Shown in pieces: positions 54,757 to 64,000 of a stretch of 64,000 bases of DNA. A program made the translations under genes and the position numbers. The notes under the pieces were generated by a model. It saw only the letters and a program-made list of their open reading frames with translations. It was not told the origin of the DNA and did no database searches. The stretch is from a candidate division KSB3 bacterium (GTDB lineage Bacteria > Moduliflexota > Moduliflexia > Moduliflexales > Moduliflexaceae), in contig PDSJ01000014.1 of NCBI GenBank assembly GCA_002748425.1, forward strand, positions 192,021 to 256,020, written 5' to 3'. How positions within the stretch are numbered: the first letter of the stretch is position 1; every line of letters begins with the position of its first letter.

Positions 54757-55518
54757 ATGACTGTGCAATACGCTGCCTCGCAACTACGCCGTTCCTCGAC
54801 CTTAGCGCCACAGGAGCCATTTTTCTCCAGAAAGCCGCTTGCACAGGAACAACACGGGAACACACAGGAACACTGGCATCCTGCACTGAAAAAGAGCGCT
54901 CCTGCCAGGACTCCACTTAACGAACAGAATGATTTCGAGCTGATCGATCAGACTCTCGCCGGACAGCACGAGGCCTTTGATATATTGGTCAAGCGCTACA
55001 GTGGATCGATCTATGCTCTTGCCTATCGTATGCTTCGCAACCATGACGATGCTTCTGACATCTGTCAGGATGTTTTTCTCAAAGCGTACGAAGCCTTAGG
55101 ATCATTCCGTAAAAAGTCGAGTTTTCATACATGGCTCTATCGTATTACCGCCAACTCCTGTATTAATTATCTGCGTAAACACAGCACCCGGCATCATATT
55201 GAATTCGCCAGTTATCATGCCGTGCAGGAATCGGAAACTCTTGATGCGCTTTATAAAATCGAGTTGCAGGATGTTGTCAATGAAGCGATTGAAAAACTGC
55301 CGGAAAAGCAGAAAGCGACTGTGATGCTGCGAGTCTGCGAAGGTATGTCGCACCGGGAAGTCTCGGAAATTTTAAAATGCTCGGTCGGTACGGCAAAGGC
55401 GAATTATTTTCACGCCATCAGAAACTTACGGCGCTTTATGAAAAACTACATTCATGCCAACAACATTGAAGACGCCATCCCCCCAAGTCTCCTGAGAACA
55501 AGCGGTCTTGCCCATTGA
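54757..55518 (+). CDS. ECF-family RNA polymerase sigma factor
   Basis: A 253-residue sigma70-family factor of the extracytoplasmic type. Region 2 spans about 70-140 (AYRMLRNHDDASDICQDVFL, then SFHTWLYRITANSCINYLR). Region 4 spans about 170-230 (LPEKQKATVMLRVCEGMSH, then EISEILKCSVGTAKANYFHA-like helix-turn-helix). The first 55 residues are an unusual Ser/Gln/His-rich extension absent from typical ECF factors. A good AAAGGAG precedes the ATG. No anti-sigma gene is adjacent; the next gene is PEP carboxykinase, so its control may lie in the long leader or the extension. Confidence 0.92.
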   Translation: MTVQYAASQLRRSSTLAPQEPFFSRKPLAQEQHGNTQEHWHPALKKSAPARTPLNEQNDFELIDQTLAGQHEAFDILVKRYSGSIYALAYRMLRNHDDASDICQDVFLKAYEALGSFRKKSSFHTWLYRITANSCINYLRKHSTRHHIEFASYHAVQESETLDALYKIELQDVVNEAIEKLPEKQKATVMLRVCEGMSHREVSEILKCSVGTAKANYFHAIRNLRRFMKNYIHANNIEDAIPPSLLRTSGLAH

Positions 55519-55906
55519 GTGGGACAGCACAGGCGGGAAACTCAACAAAAACCGCGCGCCTTCGGCATCTCCAGTCGTATAGTATAACACCCCGCCTGTA
55601 CACATTTTTCTCAACACGGCACATTTTTTTATTGACAGTTTATGAGCAGTCTTGAGTTGATTAGATATCAAAATACGTGTGTGGAGATGTTGGCAGTCTT
55701 GCCGATGTCTGTGTCCTCGCTGAATTCTTTTTGTATGTAGAGAGACCCCCTGTAATACGGCATGTGAATGCCTGACTTTTGTACATCAGGGGATAGAGAT
55801 GCAACAATGTGCTGTACGTTTACTGCTGGGCGCAATCGTTGACTAAAAGACAGAGTGCTCCCGGCATTCCTGTCGGGTTATCTATTGTAATTAAGGAGCG
55901 AAAATT
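55519..55906. other. Intergenic region, 388 bases, upstream of PEP carboxykinase
   Basis: TTGACA occurs near 55632 but without a well-spaced -10. CCCG and CGGG (near 55860-55876) form a short hairpin close to the gene. No ORF or RNA gene is supported. An AAGGAG ribosome-binding site precedes the pckG ATG. Confidence 0.4.
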
Positions 55907-57868
55907 ATGTTAGAGTTAAAAAAAGGGATCGACATTCTTTCCGAAGTCGGAGGTGTGAAAACATTAGACGAAGCCAATGCTGTTTTTGCAGAAAGACTCG
56001 ATCAGGAAAGCAGGGACAAATTAAGCAAAATTAAAACTGAAGAAGCGCTGCTCAAGATTGCCAATGCCATTGCCATGGTCCAGGCGGATGAGGTCTTTGT
56101 GAACACCGGATCCCAGGCCGATCTACAGAGAATCCGGGAGATGAGCATTGAGAAGGGAGAAGAAAAAGCACTGGCGATGCCGAATCACACCATCCATTTC
56201 GATTTGCCCCAGGACCAGGCCCGTCTCATCGATAAAACTTTTTATATTGTTAATGAAGATGAAGACATCAGCAGCCTGGCCCAAAAACAGCTCAGAAGCG
56301 AGGCTCTGGAGCATATTAAAACATACATGCCCGGCATTGGGAAAGGCAAAACGTTGATGATCGGCTTTTACAGCAGAGGTCCGGTTGGTGCTGCTGCGGC
56401 ATTGCCGGCGATCGAAATCTCGACATCAACCTACGTGCTCCATTCCGGTAACATTCTGTATCGCTCTGTTTTCGAAGACTTCGATGCCGAAGTTGCACGC
56501 GCAGGCTATGTCATTACGAACGTGCACAGCGAAGGGCCGAATCGTCCTGAAGATATTGAACATGCCCGTATCTACATGGATCGAAGCTGGCTCACCACGT
56601 TCTCGATGTTCTGTACATATGCTGGCAATACCTTACTCCTGAAAAAAGGAAATCATCGCTTTGCCGTCGATCTTGCAACGTACTACGGCAAAGAAAAAGA
56701 GCTGTCAGAGCACATGTTCCTGACTGGCTTAACCGGCCCAAACGGACGAAAGACCTTTTTTGCCGGCGCAGCGCCTTCAGGCTGCGGTAAAACCACCACG
56801 GCAATGGTGGGAAGCGACTTTATCGGCGATGATCTGGCTCAACTCTGGATCAGCGAAGACGGAACGCTGCGTGGCATCAATCCAGAAAAAGGAATTTTTG
56901 GCATCGTGGAAGATGTGAATCTCGAAGGTGATCCCTTCCTCATGAAATGTCTGCGGGAAGAAGGCACTGAAGTGATCTGGTCGAATGTTCTGATCGACGA
57001 ACACAACGTACCACATTGGGTTGGTAATGGTGAAGAAGCTCCGAAAAAAGGCATCAACTTCCAGGGCGAATGGTTTGAAGGAAAAAGCGATGCCAATGGA
57101 AAAAGCATCCCGATGTCTCATCCAAACTCACGTTGTACGCTCGAAAACACTGCAATTGACAACTACAACGAAGAGGCTGCTGAAGATCCGAAAGGAGTTG
57201 AGGTGAGGGTCATTACCTACAGCGGCCGCGACAGCGACACGATGCCGCCGGTGTGGGTCGCCAAAACTCCTGACGCTGGTGTTGTCATCGGCGCATCGAT
57301 CGTGTCCGCCGCCACTGCCACAGAAGTCGGCGCGACCGGTGTCCGCCGTCAGCCCTGGGCAAATGCCCCGTTTATTCCCGGTGCGCTGGGTGACTACATG
57401 GATGCGCAGTTTACGCTGTTCAATTCAGATAAGTTAAAACGCAAACCGATTATGGCCGGCTTGAACTATTTCTTGACTGAAGGCGCACGCGGCGGCGAAG
57501 GCAAAAAATTGCTGGGTGAGAAACGCGATGTAAAAGTCTGGCTGGGCTGGTTGGAACTCTATGCGAACGGCGATGTAGAGGCGATTGAAACTCCGATCGG
57601 TTTCATTCCCAAATATGACGATCTGAACAAACTGTTCGCCGGTATCAGGAAAGAATATCCGAAAGCACTGTACGACAAACAGTTCTCGTTCTATCTCGAC
57701 AATATCATTGCCCGCATTGAGCTTCAGGAGGAAGCCTACGGCAAAGGGGAACGCATTCCGGCCAAACTCTTCGAGATCTACAACGCTCAGAAGGCAGCTC
57801 TTCTTGCAATGAAAGAACGATACGGTTCGATCGTCAGCGTTGAGAAGCTGATCGAAGCCGCGTCCTGA
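55907..57868 (+). CDS. pckG: Phosphoenolpyruvate carboxykinase (GTP-type)
   Basis: A 653-residue enzyme interconverting oxaloacetate and phosphoenolpyruvate. The nucleotide P-loop APSGCGKTTTAM starts at 289 (K295), and GINPEKGIFGI, SHPNSR and the C-terminal nucleotide-binding region follow PF00821 (GTP) order rather than the shorter ATP-type. It is a divergent member: the P-loop reads SGCGKTTT where common forms read SACGKTNL, and it is about 35 residues longer. It works in gluconeogenesis or, in fermenters, in CO2-fixing succinate pathways. A clean terminator follows. Confidence 0.87.
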   Translation: MLELKKGIDILSEVGGVKTLDEANAVFAERLDQESRDKLSKIKTEEALLKIANAIAMVQADEVFVNTGSQADLQRIREMSIEKGEEKALAMPNHTIHFDLPQDQARLIDKTFYIVNEDEDISSLAQKQLRSEALEHIKTYMPGIGKGKTLMIGFYSRGPVGAAAALPAIEISTSTYVLHSGNILYRSVFEDFDAEVARAGYVITNVHSEGPNRPEDIEHARIYMDRSWLTTFSMFCTYAGNTLLLKKGNHRFAVDLATYYGKEKELSEHMFLTGLTGPNGRKTFFAGAAPSGCGKTTTAMVGSDFIGDDLAQLWISEDGTLRGINPEKGIFGIVEDVNLEGDPFLMKCLREEGTEVIWSNVLIDEHNVPHWVGNGEEAPKKGINFQGEWFEGKSDANGKSIPMSHPNSRCTLENTAIDNYNEEAAEDPKGVEVRVITYSGRDSDTMPPVWVAKTPDAGVVIGASIVSAATATEVGATGVRRQPWANAPFIPGALGDYMDAQFTLFNSDKLKRKPIMAGLNYFLTEGARGGEGKKLLGEKRDVKVWLGWLELYANGDVEAIETPIGFIPKYDDLNKLFAGIRKEYPKALYDKQFSFYLDNIIARIELQEEAYGKGERIPAKLFEIYNAQKAALLAMKERYGSIVSVEKLIEAAS

Positions 57869-57895
57869 GTAGCGTTTCGCATCTTTCACACGTAC

Positions 57896-57931
57896 AAAAG
57901 GCTGCCTGAACATATTTGAGGCAGCCTTTTT
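57896..57931 (+). terminator. Rho-independent terminator of pckG
   Basis: AAAAGGCTGCCT pairs with AGGCAGCCTTTT over 12 bases and a T-run follows. It lies 28 bases after the stop codon. Confidence 0.93.
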
Positions 57932-57982
57932 CATTTTCGCGAAACCCATCCTTTGAGCTGACACAATGCTGAAATTTATTGT

Positions 57983-58011
57983 TTGACTTTAGAGCCTGTG
58001 ACGGCTATATT
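57983..58011 (+). promoter_or_regulatory. Sigma70 promoter of the alpha-2-macroglobulin gene
   Basis: TTGACT at 57983-57988 and TATATT at 58006-58011 are exactly 17 bases apart. The predicted start near 58018 lies before the ATG at 58076, confirming that translation does not begin further upstream. Confidence 0.75.
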
Positions 58012-58075
58012 ATGTTTACAGAATGTTTCTCAGAACGATTATCGATTCGGACCTTATCATTCAGGAGGGAAGATC

Positions 58076-61000
58076 ATGCAAAAAATTGTCGGATTTCTAC
58101 TTACGATACTGCTGTTATGTCCTTTACAGCTCTGGGGAAATGACGAATCCACCTCTGCTGAGCTCAAAATTATTTCCGCCCTGCCGCAAGGAGATTTGAA
58201 TTCTCTGGATGACGCCGGAGCCATTACTCTGACCTTCAATCATCCGGTGGTCTCGCTTTCGGGAATAGAAAAGGATGTGCGTGAAGGGCCACTGGAAATT
58301 TCGCCGACACTACCCGGCAAATACCGCTGGATGGGAAGCTCTACGCTCAGATTTCTCCCCGATGAAAAGCCGCTCTATGGTACTCGCTATATGGTGACAG
58401 TCAATGCACCGATTCAAGCTGTCGGCGGTGAAACAATGTCAAAAGCTGTGTCTTTTTCCTTTGTGACGCCCCGTCCGAAGGTGCGCCGCTCTTCTCCCTA
58501 CCAGGATCAGGAACAAGTTACTCTTGAACCGGAGATATTGCTACTGTTCGATCAGCCGATGAATCCCGAAACAGCAGCGCAGTTTGCTGTGATTACAGGG
58601 CCGGACGGTCATGAAATTCCGGTCACGGCCTCTTTCCTGACAGAGGCGGATGACGCGGATTCGCAGGTCTATTGGGCGGACAAAGGGAATGAAGCTATTC
58701 TGAAATTCATTCCTCAACAGCCCCTGAAACAAGAAAGTCGCTACACTTTCAGAATAAAGGCTGGTTTACCCGGAAAACAAGGCTCTCTGGGGATGAAAAA
58801 CATGTATGAACTGCCGTTCAGGACTTACAACCATCTCAGAGCCGAGGGGATCGAACCGGGACGCTTCTGGTTCTGCGGGGAGCTCTATTATCCGGAATAC
58901 GGTGTCCGGCTTGCATTCAGCAACCCGATCAAGCGTGATGAACTGCTTAAGTATATCCGTTTCACACCGGAGGTCACTGTCCCGGAAGAAGAGTCCTATG
59001 AAGCTTCTTCGTTTAATTTCGAATCAGGCTTTCAGCCGAACACCCACTACACTCTGACGCTGTCGCCCGATTTACCCGATAAATACGGGAATATCCTGGG
59101 CAAAGAGGCTAACTTTGAATTTACAACGGTCGACTTCGGTCCTTACATGGAGATGCCGTTCGGGCGCATGATTTCCGAAGCGTATCTCGGTCTGCGCTTT
59201 CCAATTAAAATCATGAATGTCTTTGAGGCACCTTTTAAGATGAAGGCGTATCGTACTCCTGAAAGTATGCTGGAAGCTGTGAAGAAGATGAGCGAATATG
59301 ACTTTGATGTGATCGAAGCTGATGTCGATCGCGACTATCGACCGGACATCCTCACAAACAAGCTTGCCGTGATGCCTTTTGATTTGGGAGAGGTCCTGCA
59401 CGAAGGCGAAGACACGGGCATGATCGGTCTGGATATGTCGTATTCCGTCTGCAACGGCGAAGAGCGGAACTATAAGGCCCTGATCTTTCTGACAAATCTG
59501 TCGGTCACGGCCAAGTTTTCGGCGATCAACAACCTCTTCTGGGTGACTCACCTGAAAGATTCCACAGCGGTTAAAGGAGCGGAAGTCGAGCTCTACGACA
59601 TGAATCAGAAATTTCTCTGGAAGGGCGAAACGGATGCAGAGGGCTTTCTCGAAACACCTGGATGGAAAGAGCTGGGTTTAAAAGTGACTAATGGCTGGAG
59701 CCAGCCGTGGGTCTTTGCAGTGATCTCTTCCGGCGATGATCGCGTGGTGATTCATTCCCGCGACGGCACCGGAATCTGGCCGTATCGTTTTGGAATCGAT
59801 CAGCGCGAAGACAGCGAGCATTTCACCAACACCGGCTATATTTTCACGGAACGCGGACTGTACCGCCCCGGCGAGGAAGTACGGGTTGTCGGCATTCTGC
59901 GCGACAAGGTCGCCGGTGAGTTGCAAATCCCCAAAGCCTTGAAAGTAACAGTCAAGGTCAGCGATCCCGAAGGAAAAAACATTTTGGAACAAGAAATGAC
60001 GGTCTCGGACTTTGGTTCGCTGAATTTCCCGATTCAGCTCGATCGAAACGCCAAACTTGGTCAATACACGATTGAGTGTAAATTTCCGTTGCCGGACTAC
60101 TTCTCCCTGCCTAAAGGGGAGGAAGAGTGGGTCTATAATTCGGTTTACGGTAATTTTAAAGTGGAGATGTATCGTCCGGTAGAATTTGAAGTCGGCGTGG
60201 ATTTCCCGCAGAGTGAGTATATCAAGGGCGATACGGCTGCCGGTGATATTACGGGAAATTATCTTTTCGGTGGACCGCTCCGGAACGTGCCAGTGGAATG
60301 GAATCTCAGCCGGAACATCTATTATTTTTCGCCGGAGACGCCGGAGCTCCAGGGCTACAGTTTCAACAGCCACGACAGAGATGGCGCAGGACAGGTCGCC
60401 CAGGACAGTGGAACATTGGATGAAATGGGTGAATATCGTTTTGACTATCTGATGCAGGATGCTGTGGACGGGTCTTTTTCCTATAGTCTGGATGCCACGG
60501 TCACTGACAGTAATTCACGCCGGGTCTCGAACCGTCAAAGTCTGATCGTTCATGGCGGCGAGTATTATATTGGCCTTAAACCTTCCAGCCTCTTCGCAAG
60601 TACGGACGAAGGCGTCACGATCAATACCCTGGCGATTAGCCCGGAGGAAGAGCTCCTGCCGGGCCGGGAATATCAACTGCGACTCAAACGGGTCTGGTGG
60701 GAATCGGTGCGCAGGGCCGGCAATGGCGGCCGTCTGTATTGGGAAACTGAGGAGAAAGAAGAGCTGGTGCAGACCCTTGACGTGGTCAGCGGCGAGGGCC
60801 CGGTGCAGCTCAACATGTCTCTTGACAAAGTCGGCTATTACAGCCTTGAAGCCGTCGGCACTGACAGCCGGGGCAACACGATCGTCTCGTCCGATTATTT
60901 TTATGCAGTCGGCAGCGGCTATGCTGCCTGGAAGCGCGAGGACGACGATTACGTTGAGATCGTACCGAACGCTAAAGCATATCAACCCGGCGATACAGCA

Positions 61001-63706
61001 TCAATACTGGTGAAATCACCTTACGAAAAGGTGAAGGCTCTGGTCACGATCGAGCGGGAAGGAATTCTTGAACGCTGGGTCGAAAACATCGAAGGTAGTG
61101 CGGATACCATCGAAATTCCAATCAAGCCTGAGTATATCCCGAACGTCTATGTGGGCGTGATCCTCATTCAGGAACGTGTGGCATACGATAAAGTCCAAGA
61201 CAAACTAGATCTCGGAAAACCGGGCTTTAAGATCGGTTATACCAACCTGCCAGTCAATCCGGCCGAACGGCATTTGCAGGTGAAGGTCGGCAGCGACCAG
61301 AAAGAATACCGTCCCGGGACCGAGGTGGAAGTACAACTCCAGGTCAGCGATGCCGACGGCGTAGGCAAAGAGGCTGAAGTGGCGCTTTCAGTGGTTGATG
61401 TTGGTGTTCTGAATTTGACCGGCTATGCCACCCCCGATCCTTTCGACTATTTTTATCGTCCGCGCCCCTTAGGTGTCTTAAGTTCCGAGCTGCGGAACAG
61501 CATCGTGGGACAGCGGAATTACAGCCAGAAAGGCGAACGCGCAGCCGGCGGTGGCATGGACGCAGAGGCCATGATGCAGCAGATTCAACTGCGGGAGAAA
61601 TTCAGACCATCTGTGTACCACAATCCTGAAGTCCGCACCGACGCTGAAGGACGCGCCGTGATACGGTTTACGCTGCCGGATAATCTCAGCTCATTCCGCA
61701 TTATGGCGACAGCCCACACCAAAGACGCGTATTTCGGAGCTGGTGATACACGAATCAAGGTCAACAAAAACCTGATGTTAACAGCTTCGCTGCCGGCGTT
61801 TCTGCGAATCGGCGACAATATTCAGGCCGGTGTGCTGGCGCACAACCGCAGCGATGCTAAGGGAGTTACGTTGGTACAGACTGAGGTTCATGGAGTGGAA
61901 CTGGCGAGCGCCGACAGTCAGGAAGTCAGTCTTCCAGCGGGCGATAAACAGGAAGTGCTTTTCAACTATACGGCAGAGGAAGAAGGCGATGCCACTCTGA
62001 TTTTCAAAGGCAGGATGGAAGAAGAGACCGACGGCCTGAAAGTCACGTTGCCGGTGTTGCTGCATCGCCTGCCGTTAAGCACAGCTCTCTTTGGCAGTAC
62101 GGTCGATGCCCGGCATGAGGAGATCATCGAAGTGCCGCAAGACGCTCTGCCCGGCTGGGGCGAGGTCAGGTTCTCAACAGCCTCGACAATTTTCACTGAC
62201 ATCAAAAGTGGTGTTGAATTCCTCTTCAGCTATCCCTACGGCTGCCTGGAACAGAAAATTTCCAAAATTCTGCCGATTGTGTTGGCGGAACCCCTGGTGA
62301 GCGCCTTTGACATTGAGGTGCTGCCAGACACTCAATATCATACGGTGGTGCAGGACACGCTGGACGAGTTTTCTCAGTTTCAGCACGAGAACGGCGGTTA
62401 TGGGTATTGGAAAGCCCCTTTTCAGCCCTCGCCCTTTGTCTCGGCCTACGCCGTGTTTGCGATGGCCGCAGCCAAAAAAGCAGGCTATACAGTAGATGAA
62501 GAAAGCGAGGCACAAGCGGTCGCATACCTCGAAAAAGTGCTCAAAGGTCAGAATGAGAGAGAAACCGCTTATCGTTATAATAACTTAGCCTGGAATGCCA
62601 GCGATGCGTTTATGCTCTATGCTCTGACGCTTTACGACAAATATCAACCTGCTTATGCCACCAGGCTCTACGAAATGCGCGATCAGTTGCCAGTCTTCGG
62701 CAAGGCCTTGCTGCTGAAAGCGGTACATGCCGGAGGCGGCGACAGCACGATTCAAGACAGCTTGCGTGAGGAGTTGCTGAACTCGGCCCGCATCGAAGCC
62801 AGCAGTGCCTATTTTGATGAGATCGAGGGGCTTGCGGCGATCCACAGCTCCAACGTCCGCAGCACGGCCGTAGTCTCTCAGGCGCTGATGGACGTTGATG
62901 GTAACAGTGAGACAAACGAGAGTTTCATTCCGAAAGCCATACAGTGGCTGCTGCGACAGCGCAAACAGAAATCCTGCTGGCGTACGACCCAGGAAAATTT
63001 CTTTACTTTCTGGGCGCTCTCGACCTATCTGAACAACTTCGAAGGCATGGCCCCGGATTTCACGGCAGCGGTCCTGGTGAACAGCAGGGAAATCTTCTCG
63101 GGCTTGTTCCAGGGTCGTGAGACGAAGATTGCGGAACAGGCCGTTCTGCTGGATGAGTTCAAGCGTGATCAGCCGAATGCCGTGGAATTTGTCAAAAACG
63201 GTGAAGGCCGTCTGTATTATAACGCGGTTCTGACCTATCTGCCGGACGGACCAGCGGAAGCCATCGACTACGGCATCGCGATCGAAAAGAGCATGACCGT
63301 TGTCAAGGGTAAAGGCAAAGGCAGCAGCAGCGTTTATCGCGGTGATGTGGTCAAGATCGATCTGACCGTTACGACGCCGAGCGACCGGCTCTTCGTTGTG
63401 CTGGATGATCCGCTCCCCGCCGGTTTCAAGGCCCTGGACTTTGGACTCCAGACAACCGATCGATCGTTGAAGCGCTATCTCGACAACGACCATTCGTTCT
63501 TTGCCCATCCGTTTCTTTACAGCGAATACAAGGATGATCGTGTCGTGTTCTATGCCGACAACGTTCCGCAGGGTGTTCACACGATTTCCTATCTGGTGAG
63601 CGCCGAACACAGCGGCAGCTTCAATCTGCCACCGACATTCGCCTCTGAAATGTACGCCCCGGAAGTCTTCGGTATGACCGGCGCGGACATGCTTGAGGTG
63701 AAGTAA
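58076..63706 (+). CDS. Bacterial alpha-2-macroglobulin (protease trap)
   Basis: A 1876-residue periplasmic protein. The signal peptide (MQKIVGFLLTILLLCPLQLW) follows a strong CAGGAGGGA ribosome-binding site; I use this start. Several macroglobulin-type beta domains follow (e.g. GLYRPGEEVRVVGILRD near 595-615). The complement-like thioester domain has the intact motif C1390-L-E-Q1393, so it should covalently trap attacking proteases. Length is that of the long bacterial form (YfhM type, usually about 1650-1900). In many genomes a penicillin-binding protein PbpC is the neighbour; here no gene follows in the same direction within the window. Confidence 0.95.
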   Translation: MQKIVGFLLTILLLCPLQLWGNDESTSAELKIISALPQGDLNSLDDAGAITLTFNHPVVSLSGIEKDVREGPLEISPTLPGKYRWMGSSTLRFLPDEKPLYGTRYMVTVNAPIQAVGGETMSKAVSFSFVTPRPKVRRSSPYQDQEQVTLEPEILLLFDQPMNPETAAQFAVITGPDGHEIPVTASFLTEADDADSQVYWADKGNEAILKFIPQQPLKQESRYTFRIKAGLPGKQGSLGMKNMYELPFRTYNHLRAEGIEPGRFWFCGELYYPEYGVRLAFSNPIKRDELLKYIRFTPEVTVPEEESYEASSFNFESGFQPNTHYTLTLSPDLPDKYGNILGKEANFEFTTVDFGPYMEMPFGRMISEAYLGLRFPIKIMNVFEAPFKMKAYRTPESMLEAVKKMSEYDFDVIEADVDRDYRPDILTNKLAVMPFDLGEVLHEGEDTGMIGLDMSYSVCNGEERNYKALIFLTNLSVTAKFSAINNLFWVTHLKDSTAVKGAEVELYDMNQKFLWKGETDAEGFLETPGWKELGLKVTNGWSQPWVFAVISSGDDRVVIHSRDGTGIWPYRFGIDQREDSEHFTNTGYIFTERGLYRPGEEVRVVGILRDKVAGELQIPKALKVTVKVSDPEGKNILEQEMTVSDFGSLNFPIQLDRNAKLGQYTIECKFPLPDYFSLPKGEEEWVYNSVYGNFKVEMYRPVEFEVGVDFPQSEYIKGDTAAGDITGNYLFGGPLRNVPVEWNLSRNIYYFSPETPELQGYSFNSHDRDGAGQVAQDSGTLDEMGEYRFDYLMQDAVDGSFSYSLDATVTDSNSRRVSNRQSLIVHGGEYYIGLKPSSLFASTDEGVTINTLAISPEEELLPGREYQLRLKRVWWESVRRAGNGGRLYWETEEKEELVQTLDVVSGEGPVQLNMSLDKVGYYSLEAVGTDSRGNTIVSSDYFYAVGSGYAAWKREDDDYVEIVPNAKAYQPGDTASILVKSPYEKVKALVTIEREGILERWVENIEGSADTIEIPIKPEYIPNVYVGVILIQERVAYDKVQDKLDLGKPGFKIGYTNLPVNPAERHLQVKVGSDQKEYRPGTEVEVQLQVSDADGVGKEAEVALSVVDVGVLNLTGYATPDPFDYFYRPRPLGVLSSELRNSIVGQRNYSQKGERAAGGGMDAEAMMQQIQLREKFRPSVYHNPEVRTDAEGRAVIRFTLPDNLSSFRIMATAHTKDAYFGAGDTRIKVNKNLMLTASLPAFLRIGDNIQAGVLAHNRSDAKGVTLVQTEVHGVELASADSQEVSLPAGDKQEVLFNYTAEEEGDATLIFKGRMEEETDGLKVTLPVLLHRLPLSTALFGSTVDARHEEIIEVPQDALPGWGEVRFSTASTIFTDIKSGVEFLFSYPYGCLEQKISKILPIVLAEPLVSAFDIEVLPDTQYHTVVQDTLDEFSQFQHENGGYGYWKAPFQPSPFVSAYAVFAMAAAKKAGYTVDEESEAQAVAYLEKVLKGQNERETAYRYNNLAWNASDAFMLYALTLYDKYQPAYATRLYEMRDQLPVFGKALLLKAVHAGGGDSTIQDSLREELLNSARIEASSAYFDEIEGLAAIHSSNVRSTAVVSQALMDVDGNSETNESFIPKAIQWLLRQRKQKSCWRTTQENFFTFWALSTYLNNFEGMAPDFTAAVLVNSREIFSGLFQGRETKIAEQAVLLDEFKRDQPNAVEFVKNGEGRLYYNAVLTYLPDGPAEAIDYGIAIEKSMTVVKGKGKGSSSVYRGDVVKIDLTVTTPSDRLFVVLDDPLPAGFKALDFGLQTTDRSLKRYLDNDHSFFAHPFLYSEYKDDRVVFYADNVPQGVHTISYLVSAEHSGSFNLPPTFASEMYAPEVFGMTGADMLEVK

Positions 63707-63721
63707 TCTCCTTTCTGCAAG

Positions 63722-63753
63722 CAGCAGTCAGACAGGAATCTGTCTGACTGCTG
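63722..63753 (+). terminator. Hairpin after alpha-2-macroglobulin
   Basis: CAGCAGTCAGACAG pairs perfectly with CTGTCTGACTGCTG (14 base pairs, GAAT loop) 16 bases after the stop. No T-run follows, but stability is high and the location fits a terminator. Confidence 0.65.
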
Positions 63754-63853
63754 TACGAATTCCAGCGCTGAACATCTCCGAACACAGCACACCTGCCAGA
63801 ACACATATATCTGAGTTTACCGGCGAGTGCAACGAGTCCGGTGAAACGACTTG

Positions 63854-64000
63854 TTACCCTTTATCTTTAGCTATAAATTTAATTGCAAGTTTATAAATTT
63901 GATGAATATTTTTATGAGTTATATCCCAGCTCTCCAACTCTTTTGCAACTAATTCTCTATGTTTTTTACTAATGTCTCTCAAAGCGTTTCCGACAGATTT
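63854..64000 (-). CDS. DNA alkylation repair-like protein, C-terminal fragment (runs off window)
   Basis: On the minus strand an open frame enters from the window end and stops with TAA at 63854, giving 48 residues. KSVGNALRDISKKHRELV and the helix ending IYKLAIKFIAKDKG resemble the last HEAT-like repeats of AlkD-type DNA alkylation repair proteins. The base composition is distinctly AT-rich compared with the GC-richer neighbours, suggesting a separate, perhaps recently acquired, segment. The start codon lies outside the window. Confidence 0.6.
   Translation of the reverse strand, partial: KSVGNALRDISKKHRELVAKELESWDITHKNIHQIYKLAIKFIAKDKG

Noticed and set aside
58057..63610. Several long open frames antisense to the alpha-2-macroglobulin gene (up to 341 codons)
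   Set aside because: They are shadows caused by codon bias in the sense gene and show no recognisable domains.

Overview
The window is 64 kb of a Gram-negative (diderm) bacterial chromosome. Diderm markers are lolA, lipoproteins with lipoboxes, a Wzm/Wzt-type polysaccharide exporter, a phosphoheptose-isomerase-like SIS protein, a bacterial alpha-2-macroglobulin, and PpiD- and Slt-like envelope proteins. mreBCD suggests a rod or filament. A PerR/flavodiiron/rubrerythrin operon and a GTP-type PEP carboxykinase suggest an anaerobe or microaerophile. Gene order is unlike the well-known model phyla (a lone rplC, a lone gcvH next to a bactofilin, mreBCD without mrdAB), so an uncultured or poorly sampled phylum is likely. 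I cannot name it from sequence alone. I see no tRNA, rRNA, CRISPR array, insertion sequence or prophage.

Layout. 38-9616 (minus): a nine-gene surface-glycan cluster with three glycosyltransferases, a methyltransferase, a DegT-type sugar aminotransferase, an ABC-2 exporter pair, a sulfotransferase and a GNAT/FemAB-like acyltransferase. A candidate promoter and a structured leader lie upstream. 9939-16549 (minus): lolA, a REC-PAS-histidine kinase, der, a TPR protein, gcvH and a bactofilin. 17014-25903: a two-gene ABC importer of the FbpBC/ThiPQ type without its binding protein, a SIS isomerase, an unrecognised 478-residue protein, an M23 lipoprotein and a soluble lytic transglycosylase. 26783-32383 (plus): a REC/cNMP-binding/patatin phospholipase, then an acyl-CoA ligase carrying a 64-residue insertion and a C-terminal Roadblock/LC7-like domain, then a small unknown protein. 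32465-37606: a PpiD-like foldase, then mreB, mreC (with a ~135-residue insertion) and mreD. 37719-43769: mtaB, a ligA whose best-supported start gives it a signal-peptide-like N-terminus, an iron-type alcohol dehydrogenase with an overlapping 22-codon upstream ORF, and an M48 lipoprotein protease. 43975-46242: perR, flavodiiron protein and rubrerythrin. 46379-52294: a rhomboid-like protein with a zinc-ribbon tail, a truncated Nim-family remnant, a sugar ABC importer (binding protein plus two permeases, no ATPase) and a Cys/Met PLP enzyme. 52435-57868: lspA, a LysM protein, an isolated rplC, an ECF sigma factor and PEP carboxykinase. 58076-63706: alpha-2-macroglobulin. 63854-64000: the C-terminal end of an AT-rich DNA-alkylation-repair-like gene running off the window.

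How the parts fit. Most of the window concerns the envelope: glycan synthesis and export, lipoprotein processing and sorting, peptidoglycan turnover, the elongation machinery, protease defence, and possibly lipid turnover. The most original unit is 26783-32383. There a phospholipase with two built-in sensory domains precedes an acyl-CoA ligase with a small-GTPase-type docking domain. I read this as a candidate signal-controlled module for releasing and reactivating membrane acyl chains. The domain assignments come from sequence motifs; the joint function is inference.
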